From CAYHKY01 sp964357355 (GTDB lineage: Bacteria > Patescibacteriota > Microgenomatia > UBA10105), in assembly GCA_964357355.1 (NCBI GenBank), contig CAYHKY010000043.1, forward strand, positions 1-12,466: DNA of 12,466 nucleotides, given 5' to 3'. The notes beneath the pieces were generated by a model, which saw nothing but the letters and a program-made list of their open reading frames with translations, was not told the origin of the DNA and did not search any database. Both the position numbers and the translations under genes were made by a program. Each line of letters starts with the position of its first letter. Position 1 is the first letter of the stretch. This document shows positions 6,981 to 12,460 of the stretch, piece after piece.

Positions 6981-7096
6981 CTATACCCGTCTTACGCTGG
7001 TTTGCAAGCCTGTTAGGTTGCAATAGCAGCTTAGAGGGGTATATGGCCGCCTGCCTGCCGGCGAGGCAGGGAATAAATTCAAGTATGTAGGCTATA
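6981..7096 (+). repeat. Nested-hairpin dispersed repeat, copy 2
   Basis: This is a second copy of the element at 4086-4179, starting 4 bp after the pyrD stop. The outer arms (CTATACCCGTCTTACGCTGG and CAGCTTAGAGGGGTATATGG) and the tail GTATGTAGGCTATA are unchanged. The apical part has changed but still pairs: TTGCAA and CCT against AGG and TTGCAA, with one bulged G. It differs from copy 1 by a 21-bp GC-rich palindrome placed between the hairpin and the tail. It sits between convergent pyrD and the DUF167 gene, so here it cannot be a 5' leader for a gene on its own strand. Confidence 0.85.
7050..7070. repeat. GC-rich palindrome inserted in repeat copy 2
   Basis: CCTGCCT (7050-7056) pairs with AGGCAGG (7064-7070) around a GCCGGCG centre that is itself nearly self-complementary. 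The 21 bp are absent at the equivalent point of copy 1, between GGCCG and GAA. The very high GC contrasts with the AT-rich surroundings. It looks like a separate palindromic repeat that landed in the first element, and it could form a strong hairpin between two convergent genes. It has no T-run, so it is not a classical terminator. Confidence 0.75.
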
Positions 7097-7122
7097 GGTC
7101 TTAAATAAGTTGAAATTGATAG

Positions 7123-7347
7123 TCAACTTTTTAGGATTTCAAACTGCTTGTGTTTGGACTTTTCCCCGGATATCAAGAGTACGTTGCCTTTTTTTACCTG
7201 AAAATATTCTGCTAAAGCCAGGATTACGGCTTTATTTGCTTTGCCTTCAAGCGGTGGTTGATTTACATAAACATGTAGGGTATCCAGCAGATCATTTTCG
7301 ATTCTGGGTTTTTTGGAATTCGGATGGGCAATCACGGATATTTTCAT
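7123..7347 (-). CDS. DUF167/YggU family protein
   Basis: The 74-residue protein matches the small DUF167 (YggU/C15orf40) family in length and pattern. It shows ISVIAHPNSKKPRIE near the start, then LHVYVNQPPLEGKANKAVI (residues 24-42), the hallmark PPxxGKAN with a following Leu/Ala helix, and VLLISGEKSKHK (56-67). The fold is a small alpha/beta domain of unknown function in the cytoplasm. Family members are sometimes linked to RNA or translation genes, but no biochemical role is firm. The ATG lies 8 nt after the stop of the upstream CDP-alcohol phosphatidyltransferase gene, so the two are very likely co-transcribed. No Shine-Dalgarno is evident in that gap. Confidence 0.9.
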   Translation of the reverse strand: MKISVIAHPNSKKPRIENDLLDTLHVYVNQPPLEGKANKAVILALAEYFQVKKGNVLLISGEKSKHKQFEILKS

Positions 7348-7355
7348 TATTTATT

Positions 7356-8189
7356 TCATTGTCTATGATTTGAATGACTATGTAATAATTTATACGTGAT
7401 TACGGCAGCGCCGATTGAAATAGCCTCAATTACAAGCAGTGCTTTAAAGCGGATTTCTGCTTCTTGGCGCGTTTTCTCATCCAGTGTTGGTGCAGATTTA
7501 TCCAAAGCTATTTCTGTTCTCTGTAACGCTGTCACAATATTCGCTCCGGTAACCAATGCATCAACGGCAACTTGAACGGGAACTTCCCTAACTTCGGGAA
7601 ACAGGGTGGCAGCAATTCCCAGTACAGCCCGGCCGGCTCGGGTACCGATGATGCCTACGGGGCCGACCCCAGTTTCAGGTACTGGTTTTTGGCGAGATTC
7701 TGCAAATGCTCGGGAAAGTCTGGATAGGGAATTAGTTGCTCCATTTACCAATGCCATAATTTCTCCCAGTTTACTTCCTCTTTTGTGTGCGCTGATTGCA
7801 CGGGCGATGCTCAGAAACAATTCTTGAAAACTGTCACTGGCAGCATCTTTTACTTGTCCGGCCAAAAGATTTCCGCTTCCCGGATTACTTTGTTCCATCT
7901 CTCTTGCCAGTTGGCCGTCCAGGGCGTCCATTCCAGCAGATGCTACCATTACCAATCCTGAAGTAATAGTTAGTTTTGTGTTTTTTGGCGAATTTTCACC
8001 ATTTCTTAATGTCGCAATAAAACCGCCAATTCCGGTGCCAATGGCTCCCAAAAACGTAAGGTGATCAGCAGTCAGGTCCGGAAACTTGTCGTGTAATCGC
8101 CTCGCCAAGATTCGTGGGATGTGTGCGGTAATCCTTCTTAATTCCGAATTTCTTGTTGCTGTGACAGAGGAAAGTAATTCATTCATCAT
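7356..8189 (-). CDS. CDP-alcohol phosphatidyltransferase family membrane protein
   Basis: The 277-residue protein has the full CDP-alcohol phosphotransferase signature: Asp88 and Asp91-Gly92 with Ala95-Arg96 (DALDGQLAR), then Gly111, Asp115 and Asp119 (GQVKDAASD). LTADHLTFLGAIGTGIGG (39-56) matches the usual first helix ahead of the motif. Enzymes of this family move a phospho-alcohol from a CDP-linked donor to an acceptor at the cytoplasmic membrane face, as in phosphatidylglycerol-phosphate or phosphatidylinositol-phosphate synthesis. The acceptor here is unknown. The spacing between Arg96 and Gly111 is 14 residues instead of the usual 8. Hydrophobic segments are seen near 43-61, 72-90, 176-198 and 250-269, fewer than the normal six. 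Two ATGs stand in tandem at the start. The promoter spacing favours the second, at 8184-8186. Confidence 0.8.
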   Translation of the reverse strand: MMNELLSSVTATRNSELRRITAHIPRILARRLHDKFPDLTADHLTFLGAIGTGIGGFIATLRNGENSPKNTKLTITSGLVMVASAGMDALDGQLAREMEQSNPGSGNLLAGQVKDAASDSFQELFLSIARAISAHKRGSKLGEIMALVNGATNSLSRLSRAFAESRQKPVPETGVGPVGIIGTRAGRAVLGIAATLFPEVREVPVQVAVDALVTGANIVTALQRTEIALDKSAPTLDEKTRQEAEIRFKALLVIEAISIGAAVITYKLLHSHSNHRQ

Positions 8190-8192
8190 TAG

Positions 8193-8220
8193 ATGATAAC
8201 AAAATTACTTTATACGTCAA
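8193..8220 (-). promoter_or_regulatory. Promoter of the CDP-alcohol phosphatidyltransferase-DUF167 operon
   Basis: On the minus strand TTGACG (8215-8220), a 16-bp spacer and TATCAT (8193-8198) precede the tandem ATGs. A start 6-7 nt after the -10 would fall at 8186-8187, making the second ATG leaderless. The divergent promoter of the 164-residue gene begins 20 bp away, so the 89-bp gap holds both. Confidence 0.5.
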
Positions 8221-8240
8221 CTATAGGATTAAGCGGTCAG

Positions 8241-8270
8241 TTGATTTTTTATGGCTTATAGTGTTATAAT
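8241..8270 (+). promoter_or_regulatory. Promoter of the 164-residue orphan gene
   Basis: TTGATT (8241-8246), an 18-bp spacer and TATAAT (8265-8270) end 8 nt before the ATG at 8279. The geometry is the same as at the MFS gene, again with no Shine-Dalgarno. Confidence 0.7.
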
Positions 8271-8278
8271 TTGAATCT

Positions 8279-8773
8279 ATGATAGAGCAAGGAATTAGTC
8301 CTGGTGAGCGAGCGATTCTTGAAGATACCTTGGCAAAATACTCGAAGGCGATTATTACAAATCCGCGGGGGGGGGTCAATATTGTAAGTAAAATTGCCCT
8401 AGAAGCCAGTCGAGCGTTTGGTAAAAGCCCACTCAAGGCGATGCAACAAATTTTTGATCAACATGACTTTCCTGTTAAGTTTGTCGCAATTCCAGCGGAT
8501 AGTGATATCTACAGAACGGGTGTAGCTAGCACAAGAGAGGGACTATTGCCTTCTGACATCTCTAACTACGATATCAGGATGCCTCATAGCGGTACCACTA
8601 TTTATCCGTATTGGTTATATACCACCATTAATATGCCTGCAGAGTACAATGACTTGCTGGCTCGTCTTGAGACAACACCTGAAGAAAACTTCGAGCGATT
8701 GGTTCAAACAGGCTTGCTTTTTATTAAAGAAGGGACGGAAATGTCCAAAATCGTTCAATCGAAAAATAATTAA
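8279..8773 (+). CDS. Hypothetical protein with internal G9 tract
   Basis: I do not recognise this 164-residue protein. It is soluble by composition, with no signal peptide or membrane segment. An N-terminal half rich in helix-forming residues (about 10-62) is followed by a segment with several aromatic residues, SGTTIYPYWLYTTINMP (103-119), and a second helical part to the C-terminus. No catalytic motif is evident. The start is fixed by a promoter whose -10 ends 8 nt before the ATG. Codons 30-33 are written in nine consecutive Gs (8367-8375), so any slip of one base would truncate the product. Coding status is supported by length, promoter and ordinary composition. Confidence 0.75.
   Translation: MIEQGISPGERAILEDTLAKYSKAIITNPRGGVNIVSKIALEASRAFGKSPLKAMQQIFDQHDFPVKFVAIPADSDIYRTGVASTREGLLPSDISNYDIRMPHSGTTIYPYWLYTTINMPAEYNDLLARLETTPEENFERLVQTGLLFIKEGTEMSKIVQSKNN
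8367..8375 (+). repeat. G9 homopolymer inside a coding region
   Basis: Nine Gs within codons 30-33 of the 164-residue gene (Arg-Gly-Gly-Val). It is the longest G run in the window and stands out in AT-rich surroundings. Such tracts are known sites of slipped-strand phase variation in other bacteria, and also of sequencing length errors. Confidence 0.9.
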
Positions 8774-8806
8774 TGCTATATTAATTACTTCGTCTTTTCT
8801 AAATTA

Positions 8807-8831
8807 AATTTCACCTTTTAATTTCACCTTT
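8807..8831. repeat. Tandem 12-13-bp repeat in the gap before tspO
   Basis: AATTTCACCTTTT (8807-8819) is followed at once by AATTTCACCTTT (8820-8831). This lies in the 172-bp gap 8774-8945. It is probably a simple duplication, and no function is suggested. Confidence 0.6.
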
Positions 8832-8943
8832 CACTTGATACATTATTGTAGAGAGAGACGAGCTTGGTCGGATTATCCATTCCCAGCCTCCACAGTTCAG
8901 GTTTTGAAGTTGTATTATAAATTTGTTTAAACAATAATAGATC
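8824..8943 (-). pseudogene. Possible remnant of a minus-strand gene
   Basis: An open frame on the minus strand runs into tspO and ends with TGA at 8824-8826. Its part outside tspO reads like protein (FKQIYNTTSKPELWRLG and MDNPTKLVSLYNN), but it has no upstream start. A TAA interrupts it at 8956-8958, just inside tspO. It could be the 3' stub of a gene whose front was replaced when tspO arrived, or a chance frame of about 40 codons. I do not recognise a family. Confidence 0.2.
8910..8938 (+). promoter_or_regulatory. Candidate tspO promoter
   Basis: TTGTAT (8910-8915), a 17-bp spacer and AATAAT (8933-8938) end 7 nt before the ATG. It is a weaker match than the other promoters but has the same near-leaderless spacing. 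Confidence 0.4.
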
Positions 8944-8945
8944 TG

Positions 8946-9422
8946 ATGCCCAAGATTAAGAACTTGCCACTTCTGATTCTTTCTACCTTAATTTCCGAAG
9001 GAGCAGGGATTTTGGGGGCTATTTTTACAGTTTCAGCAATTCCTACATGGTATGCTGCTTTAGCAAAGCCAGCGTTTTCCCCTCCAAATTTCGTGTTTGG
9101 ACCTGTTTGGACAACGCTCTATGCACTAATGGGGATTTCTTTATATTTGGTCTGGATTTCCAAAACCAAATCCAGGCGTTATGCAATGAGATTATTTTTC
9201 CTTCAACTAGGACTTAATGTATTGTGGTCAATTTTCTTTTTCGGAATGAAGAATCCTGCGTTGGCTTTTCTTGAAATAATCGCTTTGTGGATCGCAATTT
9301 ATTTAACAATTAAGACCTTTCTAGGGGTCTCTAAGGTGGCTTCATATCTTCTGTATCCTTATCTTGCTTGGGTTAGTTTTGCCTCAATTTTGAATTTCTC
9401 AATCTGGATTTTAAATAGGTGA
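8946..9422 (+). CDS. tspO: TspO/MBR family membrane protein
   Basis: The 158-residue protein has the standard TspO length and five hydrophobic segments. Family-defining residues are present: TWYAALAKPAFSPPNFVFGP (residues 34-53), WTTLYALMGISLYLVW (55-70), QLGLNVLWSIFFFG (86-99), and YPYLAWVSFASILNFSIWILN near the C-terminus. TspO binds porphyrins, tetrapyrroles and sterol-like ligands in the membrane. Bacterial members have been tied to tetrapyrrole export or breakdown and to stress responses. No heme or chlorophyll synthesis gene is nearby, so its ligand here is open. The ATG at 8946 follows a weak promoter without a Shine-Dalgarno. The gene stands alone, with about 170 bp before it and 300 bp after it. 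Confidence 0.93.
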   Translation: MPKIKNLPLLILSTLISEGAGILGAIFTVSAIPTWYAALAKPAFSPPNFVFGPVWTTLYALMGISLYLVWISKTKSRRYAMRLFFLQLGLNVLWSIFFFGMKNPALAFLEIIALWIAIYLTIKTFLGVSKVASYLLYPYLAWVSFASILNFSIWILNR

Positions 9423-9517
9423 ACAACTATCAATTCCAAGGTTGCATTTTTAACCTAGTCCCTTCGTTTTCACTCAAGATTATCTTTTAAGAATTCCAAG
9501 AGGTAACTATAAAAAAG

Positions 9518-9692
9518 ATGCAGTATATCTGCAAAAATATGGGGTATGAGTTAAAAAAATCGGGACGGTATGAACACAAGTAGACATTTTGTCCCTTACT
9601 ACTTCAGAATAAAGCTACTAAATCCGAGAATTGCTAGAGAAATTGTTGAAAAGGATCAGAAAGGGAGGATTGTTTACTCGATAGTTCCATAA
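9518..9692 (+). pseudogene. Small gene broken by a frameshift at an A7 run (candidate)
   Basis: The 297-bp gap between tspO and the nucleotidyltransferase gene holds two frames that join if one A is removed from the A7 run at 9553-9559. The joined product would have 57 residues, beginning MQYICKNMGYELK and ending with LLNPRIAREIVEKDQKGR then IVYSIVP. As written, the first frame stops at a TAG after 21 codons. The second could start at ATG 9570 and give 40 residues. A TATAAA at 9508-9513 is too close to the ATG to be a normal -10. I recognise no family. The first part faintly recalls a zinc-ribbon N-terminus, but only one Cys is present. Confidence 0.35.
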
Positions 9693-9705
9693 ATTTCTCT
9701 TCTGC

Positions 9706-9711
9706 TATAAT
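9706..9711 (+). promoter_or_regulatory. -10 box of the AadA-like gene
   Basis: A perfect TATAAT ends 8 nt before the GTG start at 9720. No clear -35 is visible 17-18 bp upstream. There is no Shine-Dalgarno in the 8-nt gap, so a leaderless GTG start is implied. Confidence 0.6.
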
Positions 9712-9719
9712 TAGCCTCA

Positions 9720-10541
9720 GTGAGAAAGTTAACGAACTACCCGGAGTTAGATAAAGTTTTTTACGAATTAGCCCAAGCTTATAAAGAAGTTTTGAGAGAT
9801 AATATTGTTGGTTTGTATATTCAGGGATCACTTGCGGTTGGTGATTTTGACATGACAAGTGATGTAGATTTTGAAGTCATCATTAACCGTGAGCTAACAG
9901 ATGCGGAAGTGAAAAAGGTTCTGGGAGTGCATACTCAATTTAGAAACAGAGATAGTAGATGGGTACAGCATTTGGAGTATTCCTTTTTTCCGCTTCCAAA
10001 ATTTCGCCAACATTCCTCAACATTTATAAATGGAAAATTAGATACTTCTGAAGAGCGAAAACTTTGGTATTTCAACAATGGAGCCAGGACAATTGAGAGA
10101 AACGATCATGACAATACTTTAGTTGTTCGCTGGGAAGTAAGAGAAAAAGGAATTCCTGTTCTAGGTCCTGATCCTAAAACTTTAATCGATCCAATTTCTC
10201 AAGATGATTTAAGAAGAGAAATAAAAGAGTTTTTGGTTGGTTGGACTCCGGAGCGTTTGCAAAATCATAAATCTTGGGAAAACAGATTCCATCAAGTATT
10301 TTTTGTTCTGAATTGGTGCAGAGCATTGCAGGATTTAGTGGAGGGAAGAATTACATCTAAAAAAGAGGGTATGGAATGGGCTAAGAAAAACTTGGATCAT
10401 AAATGGCATGATTTAATAGATTATTCCTGGAATGAGAGAAAAGACGAAAATATTTCAATTCACCAACCGGCAAATCAAGAAAGATGGTTAGAGACTTTGG
10501 AATTTGTAAAATACATATTGGAGGAAGTTAGCGAATACTAA
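9720..10541 (+). CDS. AadA-like nucleotidyltransferase (aminoglycoside adenylyltransferase family)
   Basis: The 273-residue protein has the pol-beta nucleotidyltransferase core GLYIQGSLAVGDF (residues 31-43), with Gly36-Ser37 and the metal-binding pair Asp48 and Asp50 in SDVD. Glu86 in HLEYSF falls where AadA enzymes place a catalytic Glu. The C-terminal helical domain carries VLNWCRALQDLVEGR (196-210) and SKKEGMEWA (213-221), close to the AadA C-terminal pattern. Known relatives transfer AMP from ATP to streptomycin or spectinomycin hydroxyls. Substrate specificity cannot be read here, and many environmental members have no proven resistance role. The GTG start is fixed by a TATAAT 8 nt upstream. 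The gene appears more AT-rich than ychF next to it, and a broken small gene lies upstream, so acquisition is possible. Confidence 0.82.
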   Translation: MRKLTNYPELDKVFYELAQAYKEVLRDNIVGLYIQGSLAVGDFDMTSDVDFEVIINRELTDAEVKKVLGVHTQFRNRDSRWVQHLEYSFFPLPKFRQHSSTFINGKLDTSEERKLWYFNNGARTIERNDHDNTLVVRWEVREKGIPVLGPDPKTLIDPISQDDLRREIKEFLVGWTPERLQNHKSWENRFHQVFFVLNWCRALQDLVEGRITSKKEGMEWAKKNLDHKWHDLIDYSWNERKDENISIHQPANQERWLETLEFVKYILEEVSEY

Positions 10542-10587
10542 TACACCTCTCAACTCACTATTTCTATTTAATATCTGCCTTAATTGA

Positions 10588-10593
10588 TATAAA
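10588..10593 (+). promoter_or_regulatory. -10 box of ychF
   Basis: TATAAA ends 8 nt before the ychF ATG. No good -35 is visible and there is no Shine-Dalgarno. The spacing repeats that of four other genes in the window. Confidence 0.5.
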
Positions 10594-10601
10594 ATGTTGG
10601 A

Positions 10602-11663
10602 ATGAGTTTAGGAATCGGAATTGTCGGATTACCAAATGCCGGTAAATCGACACTTTTTAATGCTCTCCTCAAAAAGCAGGTCGCGTTTGCTGCCAATTAC
10701 CCGTTTGCTACGATAGAACCGAATATAGGCATCGTGCCGGTTCCGGATGAGCGTCTACCGGTGATTGCTAAATTGGTGCATACGACAAAAATCGTTCCGG
10801 CGACAGTTAGATTCGTCGATATCGCAGGGTTAGTAAAGGGTGCTGCAACAGGTGAGGGGTTGGGAAACAAGTTTTTAGCCCATATCCGGGAAGTAGACCT
10901 TATCTGCAACGTCATGCGTACTTTTGCCGATCCTGACGTTGTCCATGTAGCCGGTGAAATAGATGCGCAAAGAGACAAGGAAATAGTAGAGGCAGAATTG
11001 ATTTTGGCCGATTTGCAAACCTTGGATAAGCAGGTAGAACCTCGGGGTGTAGCTGACAAGGAAGTCAAAGCACGTTGGGAAGTAGTAATTCGATTAAAGG
11101 AGGAATTAAATAAAGGAAATTCCGCGCATACAATTGTCGTTGAAGAACGGGAAAAAGAACTTATCAAAGACCTGCATTTGCTTACTATGAAACCGGTGTT
11201 GTACGTGGAAAATGTTAGCGAAATGGATTTAAGTTCAAAGTCGAAAGCTGCAAGTTTGAAGACTGATAAAGTTATTATATCCGCAAAAATTGAATCCGAA
11301 CTTGCAGGGCTTCCGGAGTCCGAACAAAAAGAATATTTAAAATCTTTAGGTTTGGAAAAATCCGGACTTGAACGCCTTATTCAAAAGGCTTACCAGAAAT
11401 TAAACTTAATCTCATTTCTCACCGGTGGAGAATTGGAAGCCCGGGCATGGACTATTCCATTAGGTACCAAAGCCCCGCAGGCTGCCGGTGTTATCCACAC
11501 AGATTTTGAGAAAGGCTTTATCAAAGCGGAAGTGATTGACTACGTGACGTTTGTGAAACTTGAAGGCTGGTCCAAAGCCCGAGAACTGGGAAAAATGAGA
11601 TTTGAAGGCAAAGAATATCAAATGCAGGACGGGGATGTGGTGGAATTTAAAGTGAATTCGTAA
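10602..11663 (+). CDS. ychF: Redox-regulated ATPase YchF (Obg-family P-loop protein)
   Basis: The 353-residue protein is slightly shorter than the usual 360 or so. It shows Walker A GLPNAGKST (residues 9-17), the switch segment NYPFATIEPN (32-41), motif G3 DIAGLVKGA followed by GEGLGNKFLAHIREVD, and a non-canonical G4, ENVSEMD, instead of NKxD. The loss of the guanine-selective Asp explains why YchF prefers ATP. A coiled-coil insertion (about residues 125-175) and a C-terminal TGS domain follow, with RAWTIPLGTKAPQAAGVIHTDFEKGFI in two adjoining parts and the final YQMQDGDVVEF. YchF binds ribosomes and affects translation and oxidative-stress responses. It stands alone here, with its own -10 box 8 nt before the ATG. 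Confidence 0.96.
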   Translation: MSLGIGIVGLPNAGKSTLFNALLKKQVAFAANYPFATIEPNIGIVPVPDERLPVIAKLVHTTKIVPATVRFVDIAGLVKGAATGEGLGNKFLAHIREVDLICNVMRTFADPDVVHVAGEIDAQRDKEIVEAELILADLQTLDKQVEPRGVADKEVKARWEVVIRLKEELNKGNSAHTIVVEEREKELIKDLHLLTMKPVLYVENVSEMDLSSKSKAASLKTDKVIISAKIESELAGLPESEQKEYLKSLGLEKSGLERLIQKAYQKLNLISFLTGGELEARAWTIPLGTKAPQAAGVIHTDFEKGFIKAEVIDYVTFVKLEGWSKARELGKMRFEGKEYQMQDGDVVEFKVNS

Positions 11664-11674
11664 TATGCTCCGAA

Positions 11675-11704
11675 TTGCATTTTCAGGGATAGTTTATGTA
11701 TAAT
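11675..11704 (+). promoter_or_regulatory. Promoter of the 218-residue orphan gene
   Basis: TTGCAT (11675-11680), an 18-bp spacer and a perfect TATAAT (11699-11704) end 13 nt before the ATG at 11718. The predicted leader is about 6-7 nt, as for the VKOR-PyrD gene. Confidence 0.6.
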
Positions 11705-11717
11705 CCAAAGTTACTTT

Positions 11718-12374
11718 ATGACTATACTACGTGACAAGCAAGTTACCGGAGGAGACACAGGTTCTTGGTATCCGGACGAAGGAGTTACAGATCGGGATCA
11801 AGCAATAGCTTATCTGGCACAATATTTTCCGGATATACTTACGGGAGCTAACTCTGTTGGTCTGGTTTTTCAAAAAGCTCATAAAATCATATTAGCTCCA
11901 AAATTAGAGCGGACACACGATGAACCTTTTATGGCAATTGCAAATTCTGGTGGAGATATTCATACACTTAGGTATTTTTATCCTGACGAATCAAAATGGG
12001 AGTTGCAATATATTTTAGGTTATCCTAATACAAAATTTGTTCTAGCTTGGGAAGCCCCTAAAGGGCATAATTCACGATCAGTCTACGGAAATTATGTAGA
12101 TCAGGTGGATTTTAAATATTCACCAGATGGAGGTAGGTTGCGAGTCAGGTCTGAATTAGACGGAAGATGGAATTTAGAAACTTCAATATATGTTTCGGAT
12201 CTAAGTAAACAATTATTTGATCTTTCCCAAAGTATCCCGGCTGGAGTTCAGTTAATACATTTTAACACTAGGGATCGATTGTTAGTAGTAGATGTTAAAG
12301 TATCAACAGGTTTTGGAAGATCAAATTCAGGAAAAATCTCATTTCCGCACACTGTCACTCCAAGTCGTTTTTAA
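11718..12374 (+). CDS. Hypothetical protein, 218 residues
   Basis: I do not recognise this protein. It has no signal peptide or membrane helix. Composition suggests a mixed beta-rich soluble fold with many Tyr, Trp, Asp and Gly residues. Notable stretches are FQKAHKIILAPKLERTHDEP (residues 51-70), YFYPDESKWELQYILGYP (86-103) and KYSPDGGRLRVRSELDGRWN (133-152), which read like successive antiparallel strands. There is no obvious catalytic motif. The start is supported by a promoter with TATAAT 13 nt upstream. It is the last gene before a possible transposon end, and nothing ties it functionally to ychF. Confidence 0.72.
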   Translation: MTILRDKQVTGGDTGSWYPDEGVTDRDQAIAYLAQYFPDILTGANSVGLVFQKAHKIILAPKLERTHDEPFMAIANSGGDIHTLRYFYPDESKWELQYILGYPNTKFVLAWEAPKGHNSRSVYGNYVDQVDFKYSPDGGRLRVRSELDGRWNLETSIYVSDLSKQLFDLSQSIPAGVQLIHFNTRDRLLVVDVKVSTGFGRSNSGKISFPHTVTPSRF

Positions 12375-12422
12375 TTAGTCAATGCTTCAGACAATCGCAA
12401 CTATCTTCTACCTGTCAATACC

Positions 12423-12460
12423 AAGTAGAAATGTCCGGTTTTCTGCAAAGTAGAAATGTC
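12423..12460 (+). repeat. Direct repeats resembling a transposon terminus
   Basis: AAGTAGAAATGTC occurs at 12423-12435 and again at 12448-12460, a 25-bp period, and both copies are soon followed by a GTTT. Short direct repeats in phase near an end are typical of the transposase-binding sites of rve-type (IS21/IS481-like) elements. The sequence stops at 12466, so no transposase or opposite end can be seen. The repeat is directly visible, while the mobile-element reading is an inference. Confidence 0.5.

Noticed and set aside
4086..7096. Repeat pair as a CRISPR array or tandem array
   Set aside because: Only two copies exist, 2.8 kb apart, each with a complex internal structure, and no cas gene is present.
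4086..7096. Assignment of the repeat to the REP/RAYT or IS200/IS605 families
   Set aside because: A GTAG motif and an imperfect hairpin are present, but the GTAG lies 3' of the hairpin and no TnpA-like gene or flanking duplication is visible.
7110..7373. An 87-residue plus-strand frame across the DUF167 gene
   Set aside because: It covers the DUF167 gene on the other strand. That gene has clear family motifs, while this frame has none.
9562..9595. GGGAC/GTCCC inverted repeat as a transcription terminator
   Set aside because: The stem is only 5 bp with a 24-nt loop and no following T-run. It also falls inside a candidate coding segment.
10697..11167. A 156-residue minus-strand frame opposite ychF
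   Set aside because: It is antisense to conserved P-loop and G-motif coding sequence. Its Ser/Thr-rich composition is that of a shadow frame, with no start signal.
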